Positions 1 to 11,209 of a DNA stretch of 64,000 nt are shown piece after piece. The translations under genes and the position numbers were made by a program. The notes beneath the pieces are model-generated. The model searched no databases. It saw only the letters and a program-made list of their open reading frames with translations, and was not told the DNA's origin. The stretch is from Hysterangium stoloniferum (Eukaryota > Basidiomycota > Agaricomycetes > Hysterangiales > Hysterangiaceae), in assembly GCA_015178975.1 (NCBI GenBank), contig WHVD01000275.1:1-64000 (forward strand), read 5' to 3'. Each line of letters starts with the position of its first letter. Position 1 is the first letter of the stretch.

Positions 1-179
1 AGACAGTCCACGTAGTACATGAATATCGGCTACCAGCTCAGGTATGCCTAGCGGGCACCTCCATAGACATTAGGAAAATGGAGATGGGCGCTAATGTGTA
101 CAGTACCATCTAGACCGACAAGGTCTTGTACAGACAGTATAGACAGTCCACGTAGTACGCGAATATCGGCTACCAGCTC
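1..179. repeat. Direct repeat of a 39-bp unit
   Basis: Bases 1-39 recur at 141-179 with two mismatches; both copies start AGACAGTCCACGTAGTAC and end GGCTACCAGCTC. The sequence between is rich in GTAGTA-like words. The first copy touches the window edge, so the array may extend upstream. No gene is seen in bases 180-431. Confidence 0.75.
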
Positions 180-431
180 GATACGTTTAGTGGGGCATAG
201 CTGTATACTAGTAGCTAGTCCAGGCAGTCTTGGATAGTCTAAGTAGTACTATGATGTATATGCAGTAGAGTACAGTACATTTATTGTAATAATAGGTAGT
301 ACTTAATCACTCCCCATGGTTAAAAGCCGGTAGTCAGAAAAACTACTAATCAGCTCATACTACACTAAGTAGTATAGTACTCTGCCAAACCTGTGCCTTC
401 AAAAAAACCCCTTTCACCCTGATCCCAGCTT

Positions 432-1199
432 ATGTCAAACTTCATAATTCCTATTCCTCACTGGCAGGCTTGTGACCCAACTTCCGGGTCATGGGGACTT
501 TTTCAAGAAGTAAGCAATATTATTATGTAATCAAGTACATGCTAATTACTCCTCAGATGCAAAATAAAACGGATCTGGCAGACTCAAAGCAGACTCTTGG
601 ACTTGGATTTTCTGGAGATGGATATATTCTTTCTGCTTATAGAAAAGATGGAATTGGTATGTTTATATGATGCTCTAATATAAACAAGGGATTAAGACTT
701 CATTTTTATAGATGTTCTTACCTTAGAGTCTGAACTGTATTACCCAATGGGTTCTGGCAAGCCACCTGATAATTCTAAGAGGCCCCCCTATGTCCTGCTG
801 CTTGATCTCCCTTGTGATGTGGAAAAAGATACTTTGTATAAAGCATTTGGGAAATATGGGAAAGTTATCTCCTTGAAGGTGAATTATAATTCCCAGGTAC
901 AGGACAATTTGATTCAAATATAATTGTTTTCATTCTGAGTGATATAATAGGTTGATTTATTGTATGGACATATGATTGTATCTTCAGAGGCTATGGCTCA
1001 GGACTGTGTCAAGTACATACATGGACAGGTTTGTCACCAATTCATCTGCCACCTGCATCCAACTGAATGGCACATATAGAGCCTGAGACCTGGTGGTGGA
1101 AGAATAAAAATAAAAATACTAGACTCTTATGAGTTTTTTGGACACAATGGAATGCATAAAGTCATATACATTAACAAACCTACTAAAGTGACCAGATAG
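432..1199 (+). CDS. Small RRM (RNA recognition motif) protein, five exons
   Basis: Reading exons 432-509, 557-656, 712-896, 951-1028 and 1080-1199 joins in phase to 187 codons (186 aa plus TAG). All four introns (47, 55, 54 and 51 bp) have GT...AG ends. Residues 80-145 look like one RRM: the RNP2-like strand YVLLLDLPCDV, then LYKAFGKYGKVISLKV, and after an intron GHMIVSSEAMAQDCVKYIHG, the usual beta3/alpha2 segment ending in the hG-Q turn. The tail is basic (GGGRIKIKILDSYEFFG). Known role of the fold: single-stranded RNA binding. No other domain is seen, so partner and target are unknown. RNP1 lacks the usual aromatic pair (GHMIVSS in its place), so RNA contact may be weak. A start further upstream is possible. 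No single exon gives a long ORF, so simple ORF scans miss this gene. Confidence 0.7.
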
Positions 1200-1207
1200 C
1201 TCTAACC

Positions 1208-1213
1208 AATAAA
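1208..1213 (+). promoter_or_regulatory. AATAAA polyadenylation-like signal of the RRM gene
   Basis: AATAAA lies 9 bp after the stop codon of the RRM gene. Its position fits a 3' processing signal, but the hexamer is common in AT-rich DNA. Bases 1214-1760 hold no gene that I can see. Confidence 0.35.
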
Positions 1214-1764
1214 GCATTGGATTACTATCACAGTCCACTTATCAAGGGAGCATACTCTAGAATGCTAAAGGTGTTAGCATGCAAGCTCTAATATAAGAGA
1301 AGGGAGTTCTAAATTGATATTTGAACTGAAGACTTGTAGCATACAAAGACAAGTATTTGTATTAAAAATAAAGTCAAGGTAAATGCACCTGACACTGCTC
1401 TATATCCTTTGGGCAGTGTAATCCCAGATTTAGAGCACAAAAAGTCCACGAAGAGGTCAATTCTGACTGAAAATGAATTATTAATTATTAAAACGGAAAA
1501 TTAAATAGAATTAAATAGAGGATCTCACACACCTTTATGTGAGCCTTTAGAGCTCAGAAATATTGCTAATATAACCCTATAATGTGGGGAGGAGAGGGCT
1601 CAGGGTGGGAGAGGTGGCAGGAGAGAAGGATAGCGGCCTTGAGGCATCCTGCAGGCTTCCCAAGAGTGTGGGAAGTCCTTACATAAGTTTTCCCCATAGT
1701 ACACTCGACACCACATCCATTCAGGAACATATCAATCCATCACTCATACTATCAATCTGATCAC

Positions 1765-1841
1765 TATATATACTCTTAGCCCTTTGATAAGGTAAGTATC
1801 ATAATATCTAATATCTTTTCTGACTCAAAAATCTCTTTTAG
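1765..1841 (+). promoter_or_regulatory. TATA-like box and 5' UTR intron of the DUF6532 gene
   Basis: TATATATAC at 1765-1773 is followed by a GTAAGT donor at 1792 and an AG acceptor at 1841, one base before the ATG at 1843. The 50-bp spacing equals the coding introns of this gene, so a leader intron is likely. The upstream TATA-like string is weak evidence for the promoter. Confidence 0.45.
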
Positions 1842-1842
1842 T

Positions 1843-4100
1843 ATGAATTTCAGTACAAGTACAAATTTCGACTTCACTCCATTTCCTGGGATTCCTGAAG
1901 ATTTTGACCAGCTTGAAATCCATCCAGATATTATAGACAACCGTAACATAAATGCAGACATTGACAACTGTGCAGAGCAGGTGTTCAGTGAAAGCTATGG
2001 TGGTGCCTGCAACTCGAATGGATTCATAGCACCAGCAGGTAGTGCAGGCATAGCAGAATTCTATCAGGCGCAATCCCAGATCGCATCACAGGCTGTCAGG
2101 GCTTACACAGAAAACCCTGGACCATTGCTACCTATGCCCCAATACTTACAAGAAAATGGAGTGAATAATAGAAGGGATAATCAGGTGCGCAATTATATTT
2201 TTAGTTTTTTTATTTTTAGTACTAATTATTGTGTCATTTCCTACAGGCCCCCACTTTCCCTGTTTTGCCTGGGCTCGAAAATTCACCACCTATTAATCCT
2301 ACTGGTAGTGCTTCACAGCCACAAAAGAACAGTGGACATGCATTAGTATCATCTCTCCGTGCACGAAGGGACATCCAGCCCAGGCAGCAAAGAGTTCCCA
2401 TGGCACGTCCTGCTCCTTATACTATACCACTGGTTCACAGGGCACATTCCCTAGATGTCTCTGCACTGCCCACATTGACCAACCGCCCACACTACCTCAA
2501 TGTACCTGCACGCACATCAACCAAGCACACACAACCTCCCCACCTACAGGCACACGCTGCCCCATCCATTACAAATACACAAACACATATGTACACATCC
2601 CCATCCCCTAATTCAAGCTCTTTGGTGACCGATCATGAAGATTTCCAAAAAGAGTCCAAGACACTTCAGTGGGATGGCCGTACATTTGCATCTGGTGATC
2701 GAGAGGCTAAAGCAGTGATTGGTGCAGCTGACGCTCTTTTTAAACTGTCACTACTGACGAAATATATGTTTCCGGAGGTTCACAACAATATATTACAAAA
2801 AGCAGCTAGTGATGCTTGGTTTACCGGCCAGCTAAACATCAAAAGAGAAGTTGTGATTCCTTTGGATAGTAATATTATAAGCTATGTAATATTCTCATTC
2901 TTATTCTTTTTATTATCTCACACAGTCCTTTGTAGCTTTGTAGAAATGCTCGTAGTCACCGTAACACCCTTGCAAAAGGAGTCAGGGATGACATCATTGG
3001 AACATTCAATCTGCATGAGCATAAAGAGCTCAATGTCCGTCTTAATGTCATTCAAACATTGTCCTCCAATGCCGTCTTTATTTATGAAAAGGTAAGACTT
3101 ACAAATGAAGGATGGCAGAAGTTATCACCTCAAGGTGTAAGTTTTTCTTTTCTATGACCATTTTTAACCTTATTTATTTCTTTGATAATACTATAGAAAC
3201 CAATGCGCAGTGGTGAATGGCACCATCCTTGCATCAAAAAGGCCATGATGCACATCGTGTTCAAAAATAGAAATTCACATGGCGCGCAGCATCCTGATAT
3301 TTTTCAGTCCATGCCTCTTGAAACCATTGCCTTTTGCTGCATTGCGGTAAGTCATTGACTAGGCTCAATATTCCTCATACTAACAAAATGATAGATTAAG
3401 CATGCCCTAGACTATGAGGCGTCTCATGTGGAGTCACTCATACTAGGCCGTGCTACAGACGATACCTCTTTTGCTTTTGATGGCCGTGTTTATGACCAAA
3501 GCTATCGTGCATACATGAAATCCCTTCAAGAATTCCAAAGAAATCACTACAGCTACTGCTCAACACTTCAAGAGAAGCTATGGATTGCGGGAAGGTAATG
3601 TATCTTATTCTTGCACTATTTGACACTTTACTGAACACATCTATAGCAACAAATTGAATCTATCCTTGCAGAATAACCACAGCATTGAAGACAATATCGT
3701 CTTTGGAGAAGGAATGGACCTGGCTGAGTATGAGATGTTGATTGCAGCAGAGCTAGCAGAAACAGCGTGTCCAGAGATGACAACAGCTGATACAAATACG
3801 GTGCGAACATCCTCTCACACATTTCTTTGAATCAAGCTAAATTTTCTTATAATTTTCTAGACGTCCTTCACAGACATAGGTAGCAGCGAAGATCACACAT
3901 ATGTGAATTCTCACCTCACTCCATCATTTGAATCAGACAATGTGGTAGTGGCAAGTCGCACTAATATCCCATCTCCAACTCTCACTACGCCATCTCCAAC
4001 TCTCAATATCCCATCTCTGACTCCCAATACACCAGCTGCGACTCTTGATATCCCATCTCAGACTCTCTGGAATCTGCCAGAACCCCATCTCCCACTCTGA
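1843..4100 (+). CDS. DUF6532-domain protein, seven exons
   Basis: Exons 1843-2184, 2247-2885, 2936-3136, 3197-3346, 3395-3594, 3647-3800 and 3861-4100 join in phase to 642 codons (641 aa). The N-terminal 260 residues are Pro/Ser/His-rich and look disordered. Residues about 265-505 carry the DUF6532 pattern: a helical start (AKAVIGAADALFKLSLLTKY), RRDDIIG-like middle, FIYEK...HHPCIKKAMMHIVF, PLETIAFCCIAIKHALD, and YRAYMKSLQEFQRNHYS. The tail has five Thr/Ser-Pro repeats of the type TP-SPTL (about 590-625). DUF6532 is a domain of unknown function, common in agaricomycetes and often in many copies. No signal peptide or membrane segment is seen. The junction at 2885/2936 was chosen because it alone keeps phase; other acceptors read into a stop. 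Function cannot be named. Confidence 0.82.
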
Positions 4101-4808
4101 CTCGGACACTACATCCATTGGTACCTCAGGCTCTACCTCTGCTCTCAAAGCCCCTCTTGAACTCATTTTTTTCTCTTTTCTTCACTTCATATCATTCTGG
4201 CATTTTGAATCAATTTTTTGTTTTACTGCCTGATAGTCATAATAATCATGTTCTGTTTGATAAAAAATATATCTGCTCTGATCAACGGTCTCAAAATTGA
4301 TTGATATTATTATATTGGAGCCTAGCCCAAGATAGAGCCATACAATGTTTGAGGTTAGATGAGACTGTTGGTGATTGGGATAGCGATAACCGGATAGAAT
4401 CTGTATCATATGATCCGGACATTACGATACCATCAATGACATGGAGAAAGAATGAAACGGGTATGGGAATAGGACAGCATGCACGCATGGAATGTTGGGA
4501 TCTGGGATAGACGGTCTCTTCAGGCAAAGTTGGTGCAGACAGAAGGGGCATCGTGCACCAGACATGAGAGGCTGCACAGAACAAATGGCGTTTGACCTTT
4601 CCTGCGTAATGTACGTGTGCGTTCTCAAGGAGCTCGAGCCTGCTTGAAACGTTTGAAGACTTGCAAAAATATAAACAGAACTTGACGTCTTTGAAGATTA
4701 TCGAATGCGGAATTGAGACGAGACAAGATGGAGAGTGTGGAACTAGGAATTGCCTGTGACAGACAACATGTGACAGACGCTTGTTTGATCACCTGGCTTT
4801 AACACTCG
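4101..4808. other. Intergenic, no gene seen
   Basis: The short ORFs on both strands overlap one another and show no domain pattern. The last 200 bp before the FunK1 start should hold its promoter, but no clear TATA box is visible. Confidence 0.5.
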
Positions 4809-7143
4809 ATGCCGAAGAACACGATACCGCCTCATGATTTCCGCCCAAAAACACCACCATCTCGTCCTACCACAGATCCTACCAAGTTGGGTGCCACCCC
4901 CATTCTAAAGAAGGAATCAACATCACAGGTGTATTCTTCCTGGCATGTAGCAAGAGATGAAAGGATCACCGTGATGTGGCACGAAATATCTGGGCGAGTA
5001 GTCGGTCCCGTCAGAGTAGGGGATTTCTTGAATCGATATCTCCCTAAAGCTCCCAAACCCTGTCCGAATCATCATACCAACAAAACAGAGAAAAAACATA
5101 CAACTTTCAGTGGATCTAAAAGAGAGGTTGACATGTACAAGTCCTGGGTACGTTATTTTGTTGTGCCTTTTGGTTCATTGGAATTTATTTAGGATATAGA
5201 TTGATTTGGTTGGGAGATTTTGTCCTAACCTTGAGCTTGTGGACGCTCACAGCACACCTGCGGTGGACTTCGGAGGGAAACAAGTCAAGCCAGACATACA
5301 AATCTATTCTGCCAATTGCAGGCGATCGGGCCTATCAGATATGACACAGACAGAAATGATTGTTGAATTTAAATTGGCCCGTGGGGATGACGCGTTCAAA
5401 GATGATAATGGACCCAGTTTCTTCGAGCATAGTTCCGACGCTGCGCATGATACACTGGGTCAGATTACATTATATGCGACGGCACACCAAGCTGCACAAT
5501 TCCGGACACATGTCTTCCTTGTCCTTGTCTTCCCCAAATATGCGAGATTCATGCGCTGGGATCGTAGTGGGGTTATCGTAACAGAAGAAGTCCCTTTTTC
5601 AAATCCCTCCTATGTGGAGTTCTTCTGGCGGTTCAATCATGCGAAACCTGATGTACGTGGTGTCGATACTACGGTCACAGAGTTTCCACACAACCACCCC
5701 GTCGCGGTAAAGGCTAAAAGGTCGCTTGGTGTCGAGGACGGTGACCGACTGTTTCAAGTTAAAGTTGATGCAAAAGGTGACACTTATGTATTTTGTTGTC
5801 CTACGTACATGGCTGTTGGATCCCCCCTTGGCCGGTCCACTCGTGTTTTCAAGGCCTACTGCGTGGAAACTGGGAAGTTGGTCCTTCTCAAAGATACATG
5901 GAGGGTCGTTTCGCCTAGTCAGAGCCCCGAACACATAATATATGAGGAGCTGAAGAAACATGGTGTGAGGAATGTCTGCACGTGCAAGGAGGGATGTGAT
6001 GTGCTGGATCAGGTTACGAAGACGCAGGATTGGTCAATGGCAAGACAGGTTTCTTCGCGATTGAGGTTATTGCGGCACTATCGACTGGTTTTGAACGAAA
6101 TTGCAAGGTCTCTAACTGATTTTGGGAATACAAAAGAGATGGTGACTGCAGTGAGAGATGCCATGATAGGTATGTATGTCTGTCTCTTAATGGAATTGGG
6201 GCTGACTCGTTTTCGACAGGGCATGGGGACGCTTATGACAGGGCTAAAATTCTTCACAGAGATATCAGCTCAGGGAACATTCTTATCACTGACAGCGGGG
6301 GTGGATTGTTAATTGACTGGGATCTTTGCAAAAGGCTTCAAGATATATATCAAGGAGAAGCACACATTGAAAGGACTGTGAGTACCTCCCGCACTGTGAA
6401 AATGGTATGGGGAATTCTGAAGATTTGTTTGATGTTTTATTATCTGGTTCTGTGATGGACAGGGTACTTGGCAATTCATGGCTGCTCGGTTGCTAGTGAT
6501 TCCCACCCAGGGGGAGGGAGCACCGATCCCTGATCGGGCGGACGACTTGGAGTCCTTCCTCTACGTCCTTGTCTGGATTGCCTTGAGATATACCGAGCAT
6601 GGGTTTGTTAAGGGTGCGCTCATCAAAATGCTCCATGCAGCTTTCGATGACCATTACCTGGATCCTCACGGAGCGGCGAAAGGAGGAGATAGGAAGATAG
6701 TCGAAGTGCAAGCCTTTGACCCCTTCCAAGTTTCTCGTTTATTCAATGTCCCGTTGAAGGAGTTGATCAAAACATTGGCAAAAACAATTGCAGTACGATA
6801 CGGGGAGGTGCCGAATGCAACAGAAATTGCTCAATATAAAGAACTCTTTGAGAAGCAAGGGTCATCAGATGTCAAATCTGTAGCCCTCAGTAAACCAGTG
6901 GATAATAACATCATTCTTTCTGCACTCCGTGCTGGGGAGTACCTGAATAAGCTATCTGCCTTGGACCGCTCAGACTGGATGGAATTGGAATTAACGACTG
7001 TGTTACAGAAGAGTGGTTGGAATGCGCATAGTGGCCGTGTTCAGCGCGATCTATCCACTCCCCCTCCCACACAGCCTATGGTGCCCAAGAGGGAGTATTC
7101 TGAGGGTGGTGCTGGTCCAATCTCAGGGAACCGCTTTTGCTAG
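4809..7143 (+). CDS. FunK1 fungal-type protein kinase, four exons
   Basis: Exons 4809-5147, 5200-6169, 6220-6377 and 6463-7143 join in phase to 716 codons (715 aa). Introns are 52, 50 and 85 bp. The protein has the FunK1 layout: an N-terminal extension; a first half with a conserved EFKL stretch (about 170) and HDTLGQITLYATAHQ; a nucleotide-binding part with VLLKDTWR (Lys about 342, the candidate ATP-anchoring lysine); the catalytic loop HRDISSGNILI (HRD about 449-451); LIDWDLC at about 467 in place of DFG, as FunK1 proteins usually have; then TGTWQFMA and ADDLESFLYVLVWIA. Catalytic residues look intact, so it is probably an active Ser/Thr-type kinase. FunK1 kinases are multicopy in mushrooms; substrates are unknown. 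It lies 0.7 kb after the DUF6532 gene on the same strand, without sign of linkage in function. Confidence 0.88.
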
Positions 7144-7748
7144 TGGCACAAGGTACTTACATATCTGTATGCAATCGATTGTGACTCTTAGTATTTTGTT
7201 GAATGCCCTGAATGTAATATGACTACTCACTTTCAAAATATGTTGAAATACAATTTGTCTCAGGCAAAATATCTTTCTTATTATATTCACAGAGCTAATC
7301 CCAGAGGGGATTTGAGCCTTTGAGCATCCACCATCGTCTTGCTGTATGGACATCGACAAATCCGAACCAGTAGGGAAACCTGCTGGCCTCGGTACTCGCT
7401 CCAAACTGTATACTACCCACCACTGGGTCACCAAGATTCTCAGAGTTCAATGCATGTGTAGGTCAGCACGAATCGTCTATCTTATCACTCCTTTTGGACC
7501 AGGCTTAGTAGTAGACTCCTAATCAGTAATTCTGGATGGGCGAAACGGTCGGGGTAGGGGTATCCCCCTGATGAGAGCTCTCGGCTCGAAACCGTTACTA
7601 TCCTGTTTCCCCTAGCCACCCTCTACACTAGCTGACAAAGTTCAATCTTCGGAGACAACTGTTTGTGGCGAGTGATAAGGTGATGGTCCGCCCAGCGGCG
7701 CTCTGGTGGACACTGGTGACCCTGCGTTGTCATGGTCACCTGGCTAAT

Positions 7749-7981
7749 ATATTTAGAAAATTGGGCGCTAGTACAGGGACAGATGCCCTGCATTGACGCC
7801 CATCTCAGAGGGGGGTTCATTTTCTAGAGTGGCATCGCGACTTTTTATCCACAGGCTAAGTTCTAATTTTTGCTGGAAAAAAAAAAAGACGGGTAAATAA
7901 AAGTTATGTGGATGTATATGTATCGAAATAATAATATATAGATATATAATATAATATAGAGGGTCCTTTTTTGACGGGTTC
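7749..7981 (+). repeat. Hairpin-bearing dispersed repeat, copy 1
   Basis: About 233 bp, nearly identical to 9640-9876 and partly to 54963-55053 (inverted). The first 80 bp fold on themselves in nested steps: AGAAAAT pairs with ATTTTCT, TGGGCG with CGCCCA, and CAGGG with CCCTG around a 7-base loop. The rest holds an A-run, then AT-rich ATATAT sequence and ends in GGTCCTTTTTTGACGGGTTC. No coding capacity. Bases 7144-7748 otherwise hold nothing clear. Confidence 0.8.
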
Positions 7982-8103
7982 GTGGCACAAGGGGTTTTAA
8001 TTAATATTTCAATTCACAGATAACAGCTTCTAGGTATGTAAACAAATGATGATTTCCAGTAATTCTGTTAAAAGTGAAGCACTAGGATATTCCTCTGATT
8101 CAT

Positions 8104-9411
8104 TCAAAACACAGGGACTTGAAATGACAAAGACTGTAAAGCATAGTGAAGTATATCTGCAGATGCCCCATCGGTCGATAACACTTGGATATCCTCCATC
8201 TCTCTCTCATACTTATTGATATATTCAGCTGCACCGGATAAATGACAAACCCTGGCACAAGCTGCATGTATCTCGAGATACCTTGGGTCCGGAAGAGGGA
8301 GATGTTCATACTTTGATTGGAACGTTATCAACTCGGGACAAAGGTTACCCGAGTTCTGAAAAGGAAAGGCAAATTTGACTTTATAAGTATCTTTCTGGTT
8401 AGGCTGTACTAGTTTAGCTAAATGAATTAGTGATATAGGGAAACTCACTTGTTTTTCTAACCACATGAGCAAGTTATCAAACCATTCATGACAGGTAGGC
8501 TCCAGTGTCATAATGTTGCGCAGACAGTGGATATTTGCTTCATTGAATTCCCTACAGAGTCCCACATATCCAAAACGCTCCATTATTGTCCAAATGGTAG
8601 CAGCATACTCTTTCTATATTTGTAGATATATAGTTAGATGAGTTTGTAAAATGATGGTATGACGTTACCTTGGCTTCAGATCGCCCACTATCACTGGTGT
8701 TTGCATTTGTTGATGATGGGAAAATATGTGCACATTGGGTATGTCTAACAACAATTTCACAGGATTGTGTGACCAGGTTCCGTAGCTCCTCATTTTTGGC
8801 TACACTGTTCAAGTCATAATAACCGGTTATCATGCATCGGTATCCATCTCGTAACAATGCCTTAGAAATGCAAAGTCAGCAAGTTTATAAGCTGGATAAA
8901 GAATAAGGGAAGGGTAATACTTGCAAGATTCTTTGCAACCGAATGGTTCTTAGGTGGTTCTTTCAGTTCACCTTGTATCAGCTGCTTCCGAGCATCAAAT
9001 GATGGCCTGGAAGGGTGTTCTGAGGGAGTCGGAGTATGACCTTTATATTTCCTAACTATTGAGGGTCTCAATTGGCAGTTTTGAAAGAGAAGTGTGATAA
9101 TATCCTAGCTTACAACATAGAATGTAATGGTTGAAGTAGATCTGTCCAATCTTGAACCTATCCTGAATATTACTAGCAGACACCACCTCCAGTGCAACAG
9201 CTATCGCGGCCTCATATGACGGTCCTTCTAGCAGAAGATAGCCTACAACTCTGGCAAAGACTAATAATTTTTTCCTTTCAGAGTCATCGCCTTCCTTTCT
9301 CAGTGGGGTGGACTTAGCGGCGGCCTCCATTTCTAACACCATGGTATAGGCTCCTTTTATAGTTGACGAGTTCTGAAGCCTAGCAGGGAGCTCTTGAGGA
9401 AGTGAGGTCAT
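8104..9411 (-). CDS. HNH-nuclease domain protein, five exons
   Basis: On the minus strand exons 9411-9114, 9055-8925, 8860-8669, 8613-8449 and 8403-8104 join in phase to 362 codons (361 aa). The first 140 residues are helical, of unknown role. Residues about 144-262 match the fungal HNH_2 type: RDGYRCMITGYYD, then TQCAHIFP (His188), NIMTLEPTCHEWFDNLL (Asn240, His249). The H-N-H set is present, so metal-dependent DNA cleavage is possible, though the role of these proteins in mushrooms is unknown. The tail (YKVKFAFPF...) is typical of the family. Intron 2 (8924-8861) keeps phase only with a GC-AG pair; its donor GCAAGT is the usual GC-type consensus. The gene sits between two direct copies of the hairpin repeat (7749-7981 and 9640-9876). 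Confidence 0.85.
8861..8924 (-). other. GC-AG intron in the HNH gene
   Basis: Using the nearby GT (one base further on) puts the next exon out of frame. GCAAGT as donor gives KNL joined to ALLRDGYRC in phase. GC-AG introns are a minor known class in fungi. Confidence 0.6.
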
Positions 9412-9639
9412 GTTGGGGGTATTAGAAGATTCAGAGAGTCAAAAGATTCAAACTCCGCACAGATAGCAACCCGCTGACATATAAGGTGCTCCGACGGGCC
9501 TGGAGGGTATGCATTGCTGCCTATAAAGTGTTGAAAAAAAGGAACCTCAAGAACCTAATAGTAGTTTAACTCAGTCACATTGTAGATTGTTAGAATATTG
9601 CAAGCCATTGAGAGTGCTCACAGTCTGACTACACTGGGG

Positions 9640-9876
9640 TATATTTAGAAAATTGGGCGCTAGTACAGGAACTGATGCCCTGCATTGACGCCCATTCTCA
9701 GAGGGGGTTCATTTTCTAGAGTGGCATCGCGACTTGTTATCCACAGGCTAAGTTCTAATTTTTGCTGGAAAAAAAAAAGGCGGGTAAATAAAAGTTATGT
9801 GGATGTATATGTATCGAAATAATAATATATAGATATATATATAATATAATATAGAGGGTCCTTTTTTGACGGGTTC
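9640..9876 (+). repeat. Hairpin-bearing dispersed repeat, copy 2
   Basis: Direct copy of 7749-7981, with few substitutions and a slightly longer ATATAT run. Directly after it (9877-9960) a GAGGTGGAGGGTCC / GACGGGTTCT motif is repeated twice, once with a small deletion. The downstream sequence is AT-rich. Confidence 0.8.
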
Positions 9877-11209
9877 TTAGTCTTATTCTCCCCCCCTGAG
9901 GTGGAGGGTCCTTTTGACGGGTTCTACCCATATTCTCCCCTGAGGTGGATGGTCCACTTTTTTCGTAGAAGAGTCCAAAGAGTCCAAAGGGTTTTTATTT
10001 TATTTTATTTATTTTTTATATTTTTTATTTGGCTAAGTCCCTAATACGGGCGAGAATAGTAGTATTACATAATAGGCACATTGCCAAATCCTGGAAAATT
10101 TCTGCCCAGGAATTTGGATAAATCCAAGTGCCTGGTTCTGTTTTTTCAAAACCCCAAACATTGGCTCACTTAGCCGGTCTGTGCACAACCACCCAAAATC
10201 ATATATAAAGGGAGGGGGGGGGGGTCTACCACTCAAATTCCCCTCATCCTGACACACAAAAGTCATTCTCCACCCAAACTATCAAGTGTCTATACTTGCC
10301 AGAATCCTCTGAATCATCTTCTACCCTCAGTCTGGTCAGGTTTTAGCACTGTCAGTGTGTTTTCATGATTCTTTATTATTCTGCAACACTAACTTTGATA
10401 TTATTTTTGTTTATTTATTTTGATTGTGAGACATAGTCACTTATTCACCTATTGTTTGTTTTATCCCTCCATCTTTGTCACTGTGCACCCTCTGCACCTC
10501 TCCTTGGATTATGTCATACTTGTTGGGATTCTACTGCAAAGGTGAGTGTACTACTTTTCACTATCTCATTAAATTCCTTTTATTCTATCATCCTTCTTGT
10601 TGCAACTTACTTTCCCATATGTTACATGGTTTCCATACCTTCATGTATGTCCCATTGAGCTGCTATGCCTCTCTCTATTGAGACTTGTATAAAAACCTTA
10701 AACCCTAAGTTCCGCAGGCACAATGCACACAAGCACCATTATCCCCAATATCCACCATGTTCTCAGACCAGTTCCCGCATATGTCGACTCCTGTGTATGC
10801 CTAACAGTACTATCTATGACAGGCCAGGACTCGTCAACACCATCCTCACCTACAGGACTTCATGGGTGGCGGCATGCGCTCTTCCATGCCTGTGGCAGTG
10901 AGAACCGGATCAAGTTGCGGCGGAACGTGCCACTGCAGGCTAGACTCGAATTTCGAGAAACCAGTAAGATAGCGAACCCGTTCGCACTATTGCGGAACGG
11001 AGAGGCACCGTTCGGGGGATCTCCTTAGGGCGAGTTCGGCCGAGCACTACCAGGGAAAAGTTCTAAGAACCCATGGCATAAAGAGAGCTCGCGATGACGC
11101 CGACGAATGTAATTCAGCGGCAAAAAATATTTGGGTGGGGGGTTTTGGAGGGGTTCGGTTGGGGAAGAGGTGTTTGAGGTGAGAGTGGGCCGGAGGGGAA
11201 CGAGGGGGT
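9877..11209. other. Intergenic, possible promoter near 10,200, no gene resolved
   Basis: ATATATAAAG at 10201 is a TATA-like box followed by a G-run. Several good donor and acceptor words follow (GTGAGT at 10541, CAG sites near 10719-10850), so a transcribed leader or small-exon gene is possible, but I could not build a frame with a recognisable product. Confidence 0.35.

Noticed and set aside
5599-5961. 120-codon minus-strand ORF
   Set aside because: Antisense to the well-supported FunK1 kinase exon 2.
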